64,000 nt of DNA from Halothiobacillus sp. (GTDB taxonomy: Bacteria; Pseudomonadota; Gammaproteobacteria; Halothiobacillales; Halothiobacillaceae). A program made the position numbers and the translations under genes. The DNA is taken from assembly GCA_024635755.1 (NCBI GenBank), contig JAGXIF010000008.1, positions 1 through 64,000 on the forward strand, written 5' to 3'. Position 1 is the stretch's first letter, and each line of letters starts with the position of its first letter. Below, piece after piece: positions 11,698 to 20,013 of the stretch. A model generated the notes under the pieces. The model did no database searches. It was given only the letters and a program-made list of their open reading frames with translations, and was not told the DNA's origin.

Positions 11698-12474
11698 TTA
11701 CCGGGACAGTCGTACCTGCGAGACGAGGCGGCCTTCGAAGTGTGCGCGAATGGTGACTGACCCGTCATCGTGGGCCACTGCGTGTCCCGGCTGTTCGGCA
11801 GGCACGGTCTCGACCAGCTCCAGCAGGCCCGGAGGCCATTCGATGACCAGTTTGACCTGCATGGGGTAGTAGCCATCGAGAAAACGGCGCATGAACGGGC
11901 CGTTTTCCACCAGAAACCCGGCGTCATCGGGAAGTGATTCGAGCGCCTTGCTTTCGGCCCCGACGCAGAGGATCGCGCCTTTGCGGATCTCGCGCATCTG
12001 GACGCTGTAGCCCTCGACGGCCGCGCTACCGATGCGTTTGCTGTGGGTGATCTCGATCGCTCGGGTTCGCTCGCCGTTGTAGACCACCTCGGCCGCGGGC
12101 ACCGGGTCGAGGTGGTGATGGCATTGTTCCATGCGGGCCCAACCGGTAACGAGGCTCTCGGGGGACAGGAAAAGGTGTTTTTCCAAACGCGGGGCGTCCG
12201 GTTCGGGGCGGACGTCGAGGAAGACCAGGTCGCCTTCGTTGACGTTGCGGGCCTTTTCGATCAGGCGCTGCTGTTCGCGCTCACGTTCTTCGGTCTCTTC
12301 CCAGGCGGCCTCCCACGCGGCGTCGTCGTTCTCGCCCGTGGCCGGAGTGGCAGCCAGGGCGATCACCAGGGCGAACAGGGGTGGCAGGGCCGCAATGAGG
12401 GACCATCGAAGTTTCGCCTTGCCGGACCCCCGCTCATGGGGGTCGGCCCCTTGGGAGGTATCACGCGCTGTCAT
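11698..12474 (-). CDS. Exported or membrane-anchored protein of unknown function
   Basis: 258 residues, not recognised. A polar N-terminus of about 22 residues is followed by one hydrophobic segment (about 24-46, WSLIAALPPLFALVIALAA), so it is either secreted with a long signal peptide or anchored by one helix. Next comes a Glu-rich probable coiled coil (about 50-75, EAAWEETEEREREQQ). The soluble domain includes QCHHHLDP and a Cys-containing GAILCVGAES strand, and ends in a beta-rich region. Two Cys could form a disulfide. It lies 70 bp upstream of rlmKL on the same strand, and its 5' side faces the divergent low-complexity exported protein. No function is assigned. Confidence 0.75.
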   Translation of the reverse strand: MTARDTSQGADPHERGSGKAKLRWSLIAALPPLFALVIALAATPATGENDDAAWEAAWEETEEREREQQRLIEKARNVNEGDLVFLDVRPEPDAPRLEKHLFLSPESLVTGWARMEQCHHHLDPVPAAEVVYNGERTRAIEITHSKRIGSAAVEGYSVQMREIRKGAILCVGAESKALESLPDDAGFLVENGPFMRRFLDGYYPMQVKLVIEWPPGLLELVETVPAEQPGHAVAHDDGSVTIRAHFEGRLVSQVRLSR

Positions 12475-12647
12475 GGGCAGGGACTCATCGGTTGGCCTCC
12501 GGGCTATGTCACTCCAATCGACGTCGCTCTAGAGCTACGTCACTGAAAAATAGTCGAAAACCCACTGGCAGACAGGGCTGGGGCGGGCTATCTTCAAAGA
12601 GGGCAGCAGTCGCTGCCCGTCGGATTCCCTGTCGGGAGGAACACAGT

Positions 12648-13229
12648 ATGAAGCAGTTGATGATACCGACCGCCGTCGTGGCGGTTTTTTCGTTGAGCTT
12701 GTCCCTGCCCGGCATGTCGATCGCTCAGGAGTCGAACGGCCAGGAGTCGATCGGCCAGGAACAGCCCGCGGCGCCGATTTACGGCAGCCAGTTAATGACC
12801 CAGCAGGAACGCCTCGAGTACCGGGAACAGATGCGTTCGGCGCAATCGGCCGAGGATCAGCAACGCATTCGCGCCGAGCATCACGATCGCATGGAGGAGC
12901 GGGCCCGCGAGCGGGGCGTGGATCTGCCGGACGAGCCACCGAGAGGCGGTGGGCAAGGCATGGGTCCCGACGGCATGGGTACAGGGGGCGGCATGAACCA
13001 GGACGGAAATCGGATGAACAACCAGCAGCGCATGGAAGAGCGCGAGCGTATGCGGGATTCGGACGGCGATGCCGATCGGTCACGGATGCGAGAGGAACGA
13101 CAGGAACGAGAGGAGCGAGAGGAACGACAGGAACGCATGCATGACGACATGCCCAGTCCGGGGATGGATTCGGATGATCGGCATCGCGGAACGGGCATGG
13201 GTTCCGGAGGCGGGGGGTCGCGCAACTGA
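12648..13229 (+). CDS. Secreted low-complexity protein rich in Arg, Glu, Gly and Met
   Basis: 193 residues with a clear signal peptide (about 1-26, ending SIAQ). The mature protein starts with a short repeat (ESNGQ/ESIGQ), then a segment YGSQLMTQQERLEYREQMR. The remainder is highly charged (MEERARERG, MRDSDGDADRSRMREERQ) and Gly/Met-rich, and is probably disordered. The ATG at 12648 is chosen because GGGAGGA stands 8 bp upstream and a signal peptide begins there; the frame is open earlier. The YGSQLMTxxERxEYR motif occurs in small exported proteins of other proteobacteria, function unknown to me. A terminator follows. Confidence 0.85.
   Translation: MKQLMIPTAVVAVFSLSLSLPGMSIAQESNGQESIGQEQPAAPIYGSQLMTQQERLEYREQMRSAQSAEDQQRIRAEHHDRMEERARERGVDLPDEPPRGGGQGMGPDGMGTGGGMNQDGNRMNNQQRMEERERMRDSDGDADRSRMREERQEREEREERQERMHDDMPSPGMDSDDRHRGTGMGSGGGGSRN
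13090..13135 (+). repeat. Short direct repeat inside the low-complexity gene
   Basis: A 19-bp sequence at 13090-13108 recurs exactly at 13117-13135, a 27-bp period that encodes nine residues of an Arg/Glu-rich run (EERQER). The period is a multiple of three, so expansion or loss of a unit would keep the frame. Confidence 0.8.
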
Positions 13230-13256
13230 ATCAAGGCCTGTCTCGTGGACCCTGCC

Positions 13257-13283
13257 ATCCCCGGTGAGTCGCCGGGGATTTTT
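13257..13283 (+). terminator. Rho-independent terminator after the low-complexity gene
   Basis: ATCCCCGG (13257-13264) pairs perfectly with CCGGGGAT (13272-13279) across a 7-nt loop, followed by a run of T. It lies 28 bp after the stop codon. Confidence 0.75.
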
Positions 13284-13412
13284 CATGCCGGGGCATCCAG
13301 ACTCACGCAGACGCCCGGAAATGCTTTAAGGTTCCAGCGGCCGTATTCCCCGGCGCTGTCTCCTGACAGGGAGCAGTGCGCTGTTCATGTCTGCCCGATT
13401 CGAGGATTGCCG

Positions 13413-15050
13413 ATGGCTTCAGCCGCCCACCCGAGCCGTGATTCCTCCCACCCGACCGAGTCGTCGGGGTCGCCCGTGCCGCTCGAAATCAGGCGGCTGG
13501 ATGTGGCGGTCGGTGACACGGTCATCGTCCGCGACGTGTCCCTGCGGGTAGAGCCGGGTGAGCGGGTGGCGCTGGTCGGTGAGTCGGGGTCGGGCAAGAC
13601 GGTGACGGCGTTGTCCATTTTGCGCCTGTTCGATGCCGAGGGTTTGGTGACGCGGGGCGAGATCCGCTTCGAGGGCGAGGATGTGCTGGCCATGAGCATG
13701 CCGCAGGTGCGCCGCCTGCGGGGTGGTCGCGTCGGCATGATCTTCCAGGAACCCATGACCGCCCTCAACCCGCTCAAGACCATCGGCGCCCAGATTGCCG
13801 AGGTGTTGGTCCGCCACGAGGGCCTGCGCGGCGATGGGCTCAGGAGACGGGTGCGCGCCTTGCTCGCCGACGTGCACTTACCGGACCCCGAGCGGGTGAT
13901 GCGCGCCATGCCGCACCAGCTCTCCGGCGGGCAGCGCCAGCGGGCGATGATCGCCATGGCCATCGCCTGCAATCCCACGCTGCTGATTGCCGATGAGCCC
14001 ACTACCGCGCTCGATGCCGGCCTGCGCAAGACGATCATGGACCTGCTGGTCGATCTCCAGCAGCGCCTGGGGATGAGCCTGTTGCTGATTACCCATGACC
14101 TGCCGGTGGTGCGCCGATACGCCGATCGCGTGCTGGTCATGCGCGATGGGGTGGTGGTGGAAAGTGGGTCGACCGATGCACTCTTCGCCCAGCCGAAGGA
14201 TGCCTATACCCGCACGCTGTTGGAGGCGCGCCAGGTGGAACCCATGATCGAGCCGGCCGACCCGCAGGCGGCGCAACGGCTGCGTTGCCGCAACCTGGGC
14301 GTGACGGTGGGCCAACGCCGCTGGATCGGCCGCGATACGCTCAGCGAGATCATCCACGGCATCGATCTCGCACTGCACGCCGGCGAGACCTTGGGCGTGG
14401 TCGGCGAGTCCGGCTCGGGCAAGACCACGCTGGCGCTGGCTTTGTTGCGCCTGATTAATGGGGCCAGCGGAGAGATATGGCTGGATGGCCAACGAGTGGA
14501 TGGTTACGCGGAGAAACGGTTTCGCCGTTATCGCCGCGACCTGCAGGTGGTGTTCCAGGATCCCTTCGGCGCGCTCTCGCCAAGGATGAACGTCGCCCAG
14601 ATCGTCGGCGAGGGTCTCGACGTGCATGCCCCGGAGCTATCTGCGGCGGAGCGGCAGCGACAGATCGCACAGGTGCTGCGCGAGGTGGGGCTCGACCCGG
14701 CGGTGATGTCACGGTACCCCCACGAATTCTCGGGGGGGCAGCGCCAGCGCATCGCCATCGCCCGCGCCCTGATCCTGCGTCCCAAGGTCCTTATTCTCGA
14801 CGAACCCACCAGCGCCCTGGATGCCGCGGTGCAGTTGCAGGTGCTGCGGCTTCTGCGCGATTTGCAGCGTGCCCACGGGCTGACCTATCTGCTGATCACC
14901 CACGACCTGGCCGTGGTCCGGGCCCTGGCCCACCGCGTGGTGGTGATGCTCGACGGCGAGGTAGTCGAATCCGGGCCCACCGCGTCATTGCTGGCCAGCC
15001 CCGAGCACGACTACACCCGTCAGTTGATCGACAGCGCCCTGATGGCCTGA
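13413..15050 (+). CDS. Double-ATPase ABC transporter protein, oligopeptide type (YejF-like)
   Basis: 545 residues with two complete ATP-binding cassettes, as in E. coli YejF (microcin C/oligopeptide importer). Cassette 1 (about 25-280) has GESGSGKT, LSGGQRQR and LLIADEPTTALD; cassette 2 (about 300-540) has GESGSGKT, FSGGQRQR and LILDEPTSALD. Each cassette keeps its switch His (LITHDL). The ATG at 13413 follows GAGGA by 7 bp; an upstream in-frame extension lacks family similarity. No permease or binding-protein gene is adjacent in the window, so partners must be encoded elsewhere or the ATPase serves another complex. A bidirectional terminator separates it from fabB. Confidence 0.93.
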   Translation: MASAAHPSRDSSHPTESSGSPVPLEIRRLDVAVGDTVIVRDVSLRVEPGERVALVGESGSGKTVTALSILRLFDAEGLVTRGEIRFEGEDVLAMSMPQVRRLRGGRVGMIFQEPMTALNPLKTIGAQIAEVLVRHEGLRGDGLRRRVRALLADVHLPDPERVMRAMPHQLSGGQRQRAMIAMAIACNPTLLIADEPTTALDAGLRKTIMDLLVDLQQRLGMSLLLITHDLPVVRRYADRVLVMRDGVVVESGSTDALFAQPKDAYTRTLLEARQVEPMIEPADPQAAQRLRCRNLGVTVGQRRWIGRDTLSEIIHGIDLALHAGETLGVVGESGSGKTTLALALLRLINGASGEIWLDGQRVDGYAEKRFRRYRRDLQVVFQDPFGALSPRMNVAQIVGEGLDVHAPELSAAERQRQIAQVLREVGLDPAVMSRYPHEFSGGQRQRIAIARALILRPKVLILDEPTSALDAAVQLQVLRLLRDLQRAHGLTYLLITHDLAVVRALAHRVVVMLDGEVVESGPTASLLASPEHDYTRQLIDSALMA

Positions 15051-15100
15051 GGTTCACCGGCCGGTCGACTTTCTCCCGGTTAGCAGCCTGCCGAACGATA

Positions 15101-15128
15101 AAAAGCCAGGTCCTCGGACCTGGCTTTT
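15101..15128. terminator. Bidirectional Rho-independent terminator between the ABC ATPase gene and fabB
   Basis: AAAAGCCAGGTCC (15101-15113) is a perfect inverted repeat of GGACCTGGCTTTT (15116-15128), with A and T runs on either side. It can end transcription of both converging genes. Confidence 0.85.
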
Positions 15129-15154
15129 CGATGATGGCGGACAGTGCGCCGTAA

Positions 15155-16372
15155 TCAGCCGTTGAAGCGCTGCATCACCAGGGAAGCGTTGGTGCCGCCG
15201 AACCCAAAGCTGTTGGACAGCACGGTGTTGATCTGCTGGTTCTCGAGCTTCTCTGTCGCGATATTGGCGCCTTTCGCCTCGGGTTCGAGGTTTTCGATAT
15301 TGGCGGATGCAGCGACGAAGTCGTTCTGCATCATCAGCAGCGAGTAGATCGCCTCGTGGACGCCGGCGGCGCCCAAGGCATGGCCCGAAAGTGACTTGGT
15401 CGAAGTGACGACTGGCTGGTGATCGCCGAACACCTCGGTCATCGCTTGCAGTTCGCGCAGGTCACCCACCTTGGTGGAAGTGCCGTGGGCGTTGACGTAG
15501 TCGATGGGGGCATCGACGGTTGCCAGGGCCTGCTGCATGCAGCGCACCGCGCCTTCACCGGAAGGCTGGACCATGTCGTAGCCGTCGGAGGTCGCGCCGT
15601 AGCCGGTGACCTCGGCGATGATGTTCGCGCCGCGGGCCTGGGCGTGCTCGAGCGACTCGAGCACGACCATGCCGCCACCGCCGGCGATGACGAAGCCGTC
15701 ACGGTCGGTGTCGTAGGGGCGCGATGCCTTGTCCGGCGTGTCATTGAAGTTCGACGACAGCGCGCCCATCGCGTCGAACATCGCCGACAGCGACCAGTGC
15801 AGCTCCTCGCCACCACCGGCGAAGACCACGTCCTGCTTGCCGAACTGGATCTGCTCGACGCCGGCACCGATGCAGTGCGCGGAGGTCGAGCAGGCCGAGC
15901 TGATCGAGTAGTTGATGCCCTTGATCTTGAACGGCGTGGCCAGGCAGGCCGAGGTGGTCGAGCCCATGGTGCGGGTGACCATGTAGGGACCGACGCGCTT
16001 GATGCCCTTTTCCCGGGCGATGTCGGCGGTCGCGACGATGTTCTCGCAGGATGAGCCGCCCGAGCCGGTAATCAACCCGGCGCGCGGGTTGGAGACCTGC
16101 TCCTCGCTCAGCCCGGCCTGGTCGATGGCTTCTTTCATCGCCAGGTAATTGTAGGCGGCGGCCGAACCCATGAAACGCAAGAGCTTGCGATCGATGTGCT
16201 CGGCGGGGTCGATCTTGAGCGTACCGGCCACATGGGACCGGAAGCCGTGCTCGACCTGCTCGGGGTTGCGTTCGATACCCGAACGTCCCTCTTGGAGCGA
16301 GGCGAGCACCTCTTTGCAGTTGTTGCCCAGGCTGGAAACGATGCCCATGCCCGTGATGACGACTCGGCGCAT
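15155..16372 (-). CDS. fabB: 3-oxoacyl-ACP synthase I
   Basis: Condensing enzyme that elongates acyl-ACP with malonyl-ACP and is needed for unsaturated fatty acids. 405 residues, normal length. Catalytic triad visible: Cys161 in [10 protein letters not shown], His in [13 protein letters not shown] (about 296) and His in [12 protein letters not shown] (about 331); the C-terminus has [13 protein letters not shown]. It starts 7 bp after the fabA stop, so the two form one operon. No FabR-type palindrome was evident upstream of fabA. Confidence 0.98.
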   Translation of the reverse strand: MRRVVITGMGIVSSLGNNCKEVLASLQEGRSGIERNPEQVEHGFRSHVAGTLKIDPAEHIDRKLLRFMGSAAAYNYLAMKEAIDQAGLSEEQVSNPRAGLITGSGGSSCENIVATADIAREKGIKRVGPYMVTRTMGSTTSACLATPFKIKGINYSISSACSTSAHCIGAGVEQIQFGKQDVVFAGGGEELHWSLSAMFDAMGALSSNFNDTPDKASRPYDTDRDGFVIAGGGGMVVLESLEHAQARGANIIAEVTGYGATSDGYDMVQPSGEGAVRCMQQALATVDAPIDYVNAHGTSTKVGDLRELQAMTEVFGDHQPVVTSTKSLSGHALGAAGVHEAIYSLLMMQNDFVAASANIENLEPEAKGANIATEKLENQQINTVLSNSFGFGGTNASLVMQRFNG

Positions 16373-16379
16373 TGAGTAC

Positions 16380-16898
16380 TTACTCCGAAAGTGCTTCTGT
16401 GCTGGTGAACAGTCCGACTCGAAGATCCTTGGCTTCGTAAATCACGATGCCATCGCAGAGCATCTGCGCGTCGGCAATACCCATGGTCAGTCTGCGCATG
16501 ATTACACGCTTCATCTGAACACGATATTCGACCTTTTTGTTCTTCGGCAAGACCTGTCCTGAAAATTTTACATCACCCACGCCCAAGGCGCGCCCGTGAC
16601 CCTTGCCGCCGCTCCAGCCGAGGAAGAAGCCGACCAGTTGCCACATCGCATCCAGACCCAGGCAGCCCGGCATTACCGGATCGCCTTCAAAGTGACAGGC
16701 GAAGAACCACAGGTCCGGGTGGACGGCCAGTTCGGCATGCATCTCGCCCTTGCCGAAGTCACCGCCTTCGTCGGTGATCTTGTTGATGCGGTCGAACATC
16801 AGCATCGGCGGCAGCGGCAGTTGCGCGTTACCGGGGCCGAACATCTCCCCCTTGGCGCAGCGAATCAGATCATCGTATTCAAAGGCGGCTTGGGTCAT
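16380..16898 (-). CDS. fabA: 3-hydroxydecanoyl-ACP dehydratase/isomerase
   Basis: Dehydrates 3-hydroxyacyl-ACP and isomerises trans-2- to cis-3-decenoyl-ACP, the branch point of anaerobic unsaturated fatty acid synthesis. 172 residues, hot-dog fold. Active-site His69 ([13 protein letters not shown]) and Asp83 ([10 protein letters not shown]) are present. AGGA lies just before the ATG at 16898. First gene of the fabA-fabB operon, divergent from the cytochrome c'-like gene with 131 bp between them. Confidence 0.98.
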   Translation of the reverse strand: MTQAAFEYDDLIRCAKGEMFGPGNAQLPLPPMLMFDRINKITDEGGDFGKGEMHAELAVHPDLWFFACHFEGDPVMPGCLGLDAMWQLVGFFLGWSGGKGHGRALGVGDVKFSGQVLPKNKKVEYRVQMKRVIMRRLTMGIADAQMLCDGIVIYEAKDLRVGLFTSTEALSE

Positions 16899-17029
16899 GG
16901 TTTTCCTGGATCAAAAACGTGGATGGTACCGCAATCCTGCAGAGGACGCAGCCGCACGCTGCGGGCCAGCATGGTGCGGCCCGATGACTTACTATCAGCG
17001 AGGGTACAAGGAATCGAGGACGAAAGACC

Positions 17030-17515
17030 ATGAAGAGCGTATTCGAGGCAATGAAGAGTCGGGGCGGTTCCCTGGGGTGTGTCGCGGCATCGGCGATCCT
17101 GTCCCTGGCGTTCGCCGGGCCGCTGGCGGCAAGCGAGGACGGCGGCGTACACGGATTCCACGAGACCATGGAGGCACTGGGCGAACACAGCCAGCGGATC
17201 GTCTCGGCGATCAATCACGAGGATTGGGAGTGGGTGGTTCGCGAGGCCGAGGCCATCGCCGAGCATCCCCGCCCGCCCATGGCGGAACGCCGGCGGATCA
17301 TGGCCTTTGCCGGGGAACGTAAGGCCGAGTTCCAGGAGTACGACCACGAGGCGCATGCCGCGGCCGCCGAGTTGGCGGATATCGCCGCCGAGGGAGACGG
17401 GCGTGAGGTGATCAACGCCTTTGCGCGCTTGCAGACCACCTGCCTAGATTGCCACTCGAATTTCCGCGACGATTTCCGTCAGCACTTCTACATGAAGAAC
17501 AAGGACGCGCACTGA
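17030..17515 (+). CDS. Cytochrome c'-like (class II) periplasmic protein
   Basis: 161 residues: signal peptide (about 1-34, ending PLAASED), a helical body and a single C-terminal heme c site CLDCH (Cys138, Cys141, His142), the placement typical of cytochrome c'/c556. The preceding helices are rich in His, Glu and Ala (HEDWEWVVREAEAIAEH). Heme would be attached in the periplasm; the role could be electron transfer or NO binding and is not decided by sequence. A good ribosome site (CGAGGA) precedes the ATG. Divergent from fabA; the DUF423 gene converges from the other side. Confidence 0.88.
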   Translation: MKSVFEAMKSRGGSLGCVAASAILSLAFAGPLAASEDGGVHGFHETMEALGEHSQRIVSAINHEDWEWVVREAEAIAEHPRPPMAERRRIMAFAGERKAEFQEYDHEAHAAAAELADIAAEGDGREVINAFARLQTTCLDCHSNFRDDFRQHFYMKNKDAH

Positions 17516-17551
17516 GCCAGAAAGGCGCGGTCGCGTTCGGCCCGCTGGGAC

Positions 17552-17929
17552 TCAATCCGCCGTCCGGCGCCAGGGCAGGGTGACTAGCCAGGCAAGCCAG
17601 CCGAGGATCAGCAGCAGACCGCCGAGTGGCGTGATGATGCCGGCCCAGGCGGTGTCTAACAGCGTCTGCGTGTAAAGGCTGCCGCTGAACATCATGATGC
17701 CCGCCAGCCAGACCCCCGCCACCCCGAGGCGCAGGCGAGGTGGACCGGGCCAGAACGCCAATATCATCAGGGCAAGGCTGTGAAACAGGTGGAAGGTCAC
17801 GGCCGTGTCCAGTTGACGAATCGCCGCGGGCGCCGTCGGGGCGAGTGGGCCGTGGGCCCCGGCCGCGGCGAGGACGATCGCAACGAGGGCACTGGCCAAT
17901 CCCAGGCCGAGGGTCAATCGATGTGGCAT
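17552..17929 (-). CDS. DUF423 family inner-membrane protein (YgdD-like)
   Basis: 125 residues with four hydrophobic segments and the family hallmarks AAAGAHGPL near the N-terminus, FHLFHSLALM in the middle and FSGSLYTQTL...ITPLGGLLLILGW near the end. The function of the family is not established. It lies 60 bp downstream of the small acidic gene on the same strand. Confidence 0.92.
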   Translation of the reverse strand: MPHRLTLGLGLASALVAIVLAAAGAHGPLAPTAPAAIRQLDTAVTFHLFHSLALMILAFWPGPPRLRLGVAGVWLAGIMMFSGSLYTQTLLDTAWAGIITPLGGLLLILGWLAWLVTLPWRRTAD

Positions 17930-17989
17930 GCAGGCTTCCTGTCGGTCGGCCGGTGAATACTCCGGGGCGTGGGTACCGCCCGGAACGGC

Positions 17990-18169
17990 TCAGAAGTCGT
18001 CGACCATCTGATCGCGCAGGCGGCGCTCCTCGAGCAGGTCGTCGAGGCGACGCCGAGCGTACTTTTGCCCCTTGATACTGTCGAGCAACCGGTCCTTGTC
18101 CGGTGCCTCATCCTCGCTGGGGTCTTCCCAGGCATCATCAAGATCCTGATAGTCGTTTTCCTTGCTCAT
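17990..18169 (-). CDS. Small charged protein, possibly PA3496-like
   Basis: A 59-residue ORF: an acidic N-terminal half (DYQDLDDAWEDPSEDEAPD) followed by a basic/acidic helix (KYARRRLDDLLEERRLRDQ) and VDDF at the end. AGAGGTGA stands 4 bp before the ATG. The pattern of an acidic half plus a 'RRRxxDxLEERRLR' helix recalls the short PA3496-type putative envelope-integrity family of gammaproteobacteria, though I am judging from memory of the pattern. High third-position GC supports real coding. Confidence 0.7.
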   Translation of the reverse strand: MSKENDYQDLDDAWEDPSEDEAPDKDRLLDSIKGQKYARRRLDDLLEERRLRDQMVDDF

Positions 18170-18380
18170 GGGTCACCTCTTGGATCAATACGTTCCGGTG
18201 GCCATGCGGCCACAGGGCATCGATCGACGGTCATGGCAAGGACGTGTCGCGTCCGTATCCTTCAAGGCCATTTAGTGCATCCCGGGATCCGGATCGCGCT
18301 TTGCCCGCATGGCAGGCTGAGGCGGTCGTCCGGCCGGGTGGGCTCCCCGCGTCTTGGGGTGACCAGCCGATTTTCGCCGC

Positions 18381-18408
18381 GTTATAACCCGTTTTTCGGC
18401 AAAGGCAA
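18381..18408 (-). promoter_or_regulatory. Candidate sigma70 promoter for the small acidic gene
   Basis: On the minus strand, TTGCCT (18408-18403), a 16-bp spacer and TATAAC (18386-18381). The implied leader before the ATG at 18169 is about 200 nt, which is long, so either the leader has a role or this promoter is not the main one. Confidence 0.35.
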
Positions 18409-18488
18409 AGCGGATTTTTTGACGAGTCGCGCTGGGAGGTGACGGGGTGTTGCGCCATAGTCCCGGGTCGGGACTGGAGCGAGGACAA

Positions 18489-18499
18489 GGGGGGGGGGG
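18489..18499. repeat. Homopolymer of 11 G
   Basis: Eleven consecutive G on the plus strand, 7 bp beyond the stop codon of fis. It is non-coding for every gene called here. Such tracts are prone to slippage in replication and to sequencing error. Confidence 0.9.
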
Positions 18500-18506
18500 A
18501 ACGGGG

Positions 18507-18815
18507 TCAGATCAGGTCGTGTTCGCGCAGTTTCTTGCGCAGCGTGCTGCGGTTGATGCCCAGGCAGGCGGCCGCTCGACTCTGGTTGTGGTCACAACGT
18601 TCCAGCACCCGGGCGAGCAGGGGACGCTCGACCTGGCCCATGACCAATTGGTAGAGATTACTGGGCTGGTCTTCCTCAAATGCATCCCACAGGAGGTCGA
18701 GCGCATCGACGATGGTCTCGTGCACGTCCTGGTGGCACTTGGCGGCTCGGCGCGCCGAGCCGTTCAATGTCGAGTCGGCCATCGAGGCGGCGGATGACGT
18801 GGATGGTTCAGTCAT
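18507..18815 (-). CDS. fis: Fis-family DNA-binding protein
   Basis: About 102 residues. The C-terminal third is the Fis helix-turn-helix: ERPLLARVLERCDHNQSRAA followed by ACLGINRSTLRKKLREHDL, close to E. coli Fis. The N-terminal half contains the dimerisation helices (HETIVDALDLLWDAF, SNLYQLVMGQ). The first 20 or so residues are Ser/Ala-rich and variable. The ATG at 18815 is chosen; a GTG at 18827 and an ATG at 18782 are alternatives. It follows dusB as in many gammaproteobacteria, where dusB-fis is an operon, here with a gap of about 160 bp. Nucleoid-associated global regulator. Confidence 0.93.
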   Translation of the reverse strand: MTEPSTSSAASMADSTLNGSARRAAKCHQDVHETIVDALDLLWDAFEEDQPSNLYQLVMGQVERPLLARVLERCDHNQSRAAACLGINRSTLRKKLREHDLI

Positions 18816-18972
18816 GGCTTGGGACACAACGCTGCAATACTTAGGGCTGGCGGATCACTTTGAAGTCGGCCCCTAGGCATCGGGATGGGCATCGGGGATG
18901 CCTCGGGGCCAAACGACCTCGCCAGGGGCCAAGGTCGCTTGCAGGATGCTGGATGACGCCACTGGTTACGGC

Positions 18973-20010
18973 TCACCCCGTCCGGAGATCGGCTTCCCGC
19001 CGGTCGAGCCACCGGCGCTGGGACTCGATCGTCTCCAGCCGGTTGAACTGCTTGCGCATCCCTTCTTCAAACGGTAGTTGGGAAGAATACCACCCCCAGT
19101 GCTTTCTCGCGATGCGTACGCCCATCACATTTCCGTAATGGGAATAAATATTCTCGAACTGCGTGCGCAGGAACGCCATGACCTCGATCGCCACGGGCTC
19201 GTCGGGCACCGCCCGCCCCTCCAGCGCGGCCCGCAGTTGGGCAAACAACCATGGTCGGCCGAAGGCCGCACGGCCCACCATCAGCCCGGCTGCCCCGGTG
19301 GTTCCGAGGACCCATCGGGCGGTGTCGATCGAGTCGATATCGCCATTGGCGAGCACCGGGATGCCCCGCTCCTCGACTACCTGGCGAATGGTGTCGTACT
19401 CGGCCGTGCCGTTGTATTCCTGTGCCCGGGTGCGACCGTGGACGCTCAGCATGGCAATGCCGGCCTCTTCGGCAATTGCGGCGATTTGCGGCGCGTTTCG
19501 CCGGCTCTCGTCCGGCCCCGTGCGCATCTTCAGGGTCACCGGACAGGGCACGGCGGCCACCGTGGCCTCCAACAGGCGGGCGACGGTAGCCGGCTCGGCC
19601 ATCAGCGCCGAGCCGGCTGCCTTCCGGCAGACCTTTTTGGCCGGGCAGCCCAGGTTGATGTCGATGATCTGTGCGCCGTCTGCATGGGCCTGTCGGGCGG
19701 CGGCCGCGAGGTCCGCCGGGTCGTTGCCCAGCAGTTGCACCGCGCGCGGCGCGGGGTCGTCCGGATGGATGCGCCGCAGCGCGCTCTTGCGGGTGTCGCG
19801 CAATTCGGGCTTGCTGCTGACCATCTCGTTGAAGACCAGCCCCGCGCCCTGGGCGTGGCAGAGCTGGCGGAACGGACGGTCGGATACCCCGGCCATGGGG
19901 GCCAGGGCCAGCGGGAATGCGATGCGTACCCGCTCGTTGCGCCCCTGCAGGACAATCGGGGCAAGTGTCTTGCCGGCACCTTGGGGAGCTGACTGGTCGA
20001 ATCCCGCCAT
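18973..20010 (-). CDS. dusB: tRNA-dihydrouridine synthase B
   Basis: Flavin enzyme that reduces specific uridines of tRNA to dihydrouridine. 345 residues. FMN-barrel start LALAPMAGVSDRPFRQL, catalytic Cys122 in INLGCPAKKVCRKAAGSAL, the tRNA/FMN loops SVHGRTRAQEYNG and VLANGDIDS, and the C-terminal helical domain with HYGNVMGVRIARKH. The N-terminus is about 18 residues longer than E. coli DusB. It starts 3 bp after dctM and is followed by fis. Confidence 0.96.
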   Translation of the reverse strand: MAGFDQSAPQGAGKTLAPIVLQGRNERVRIAFPLALAPMAGVSDRPFRQLCHAQGAGLVFNEMVSSKPELRDTRKSALRRIHPDDPAPRAVQLLGNDPADLAAAARQAHADGAQIIDINLGCPAKKVCRKAAGSALMAEPATVARLLEATVAAVPCPVTLKMRTGPDESRRNAPQIAAIAEEAGIAMLSVHGRTRAQEYNGTAEYDTIRQVVEERGIPVLANGDIDSIDTARWVLGTTGAAGLMVGRAAFGRPWLFAQLRAALEGRAVPDEPVAIEVMAFLRTQFENIYSHYGNVMGVRIARKHWGWYSSQLPFEEGMRKQFNRLETIESQRRWLDRREADLRTG

Positions 20011-20013
20011 CTT

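Larger units (their letters stand above)
18170..18506. other. 337-bp intergenic region between the small acidic gene and fis
   Basis: No convincing gene. It contains a candidate minus-strand promoter (18381-18408) and, next to the fis stop codon, an 11-base run of G. One 85-codon open frame on the minus strand (18231-18488) has no ribosome site and no protein-like composition. Confidence 0.6.

Noticed and set aside
16899-17029. FabR/FadR site between fabA and the cytochrome gene
   Set aside because: No palindrome resembling the known FabR or FadR operators was found.
18231-18488. 85-codon minus-strand frame in the gap next to fis
   Set aside because: Low protein-like quality; starts in the G-tract flank and has no ribosome site.
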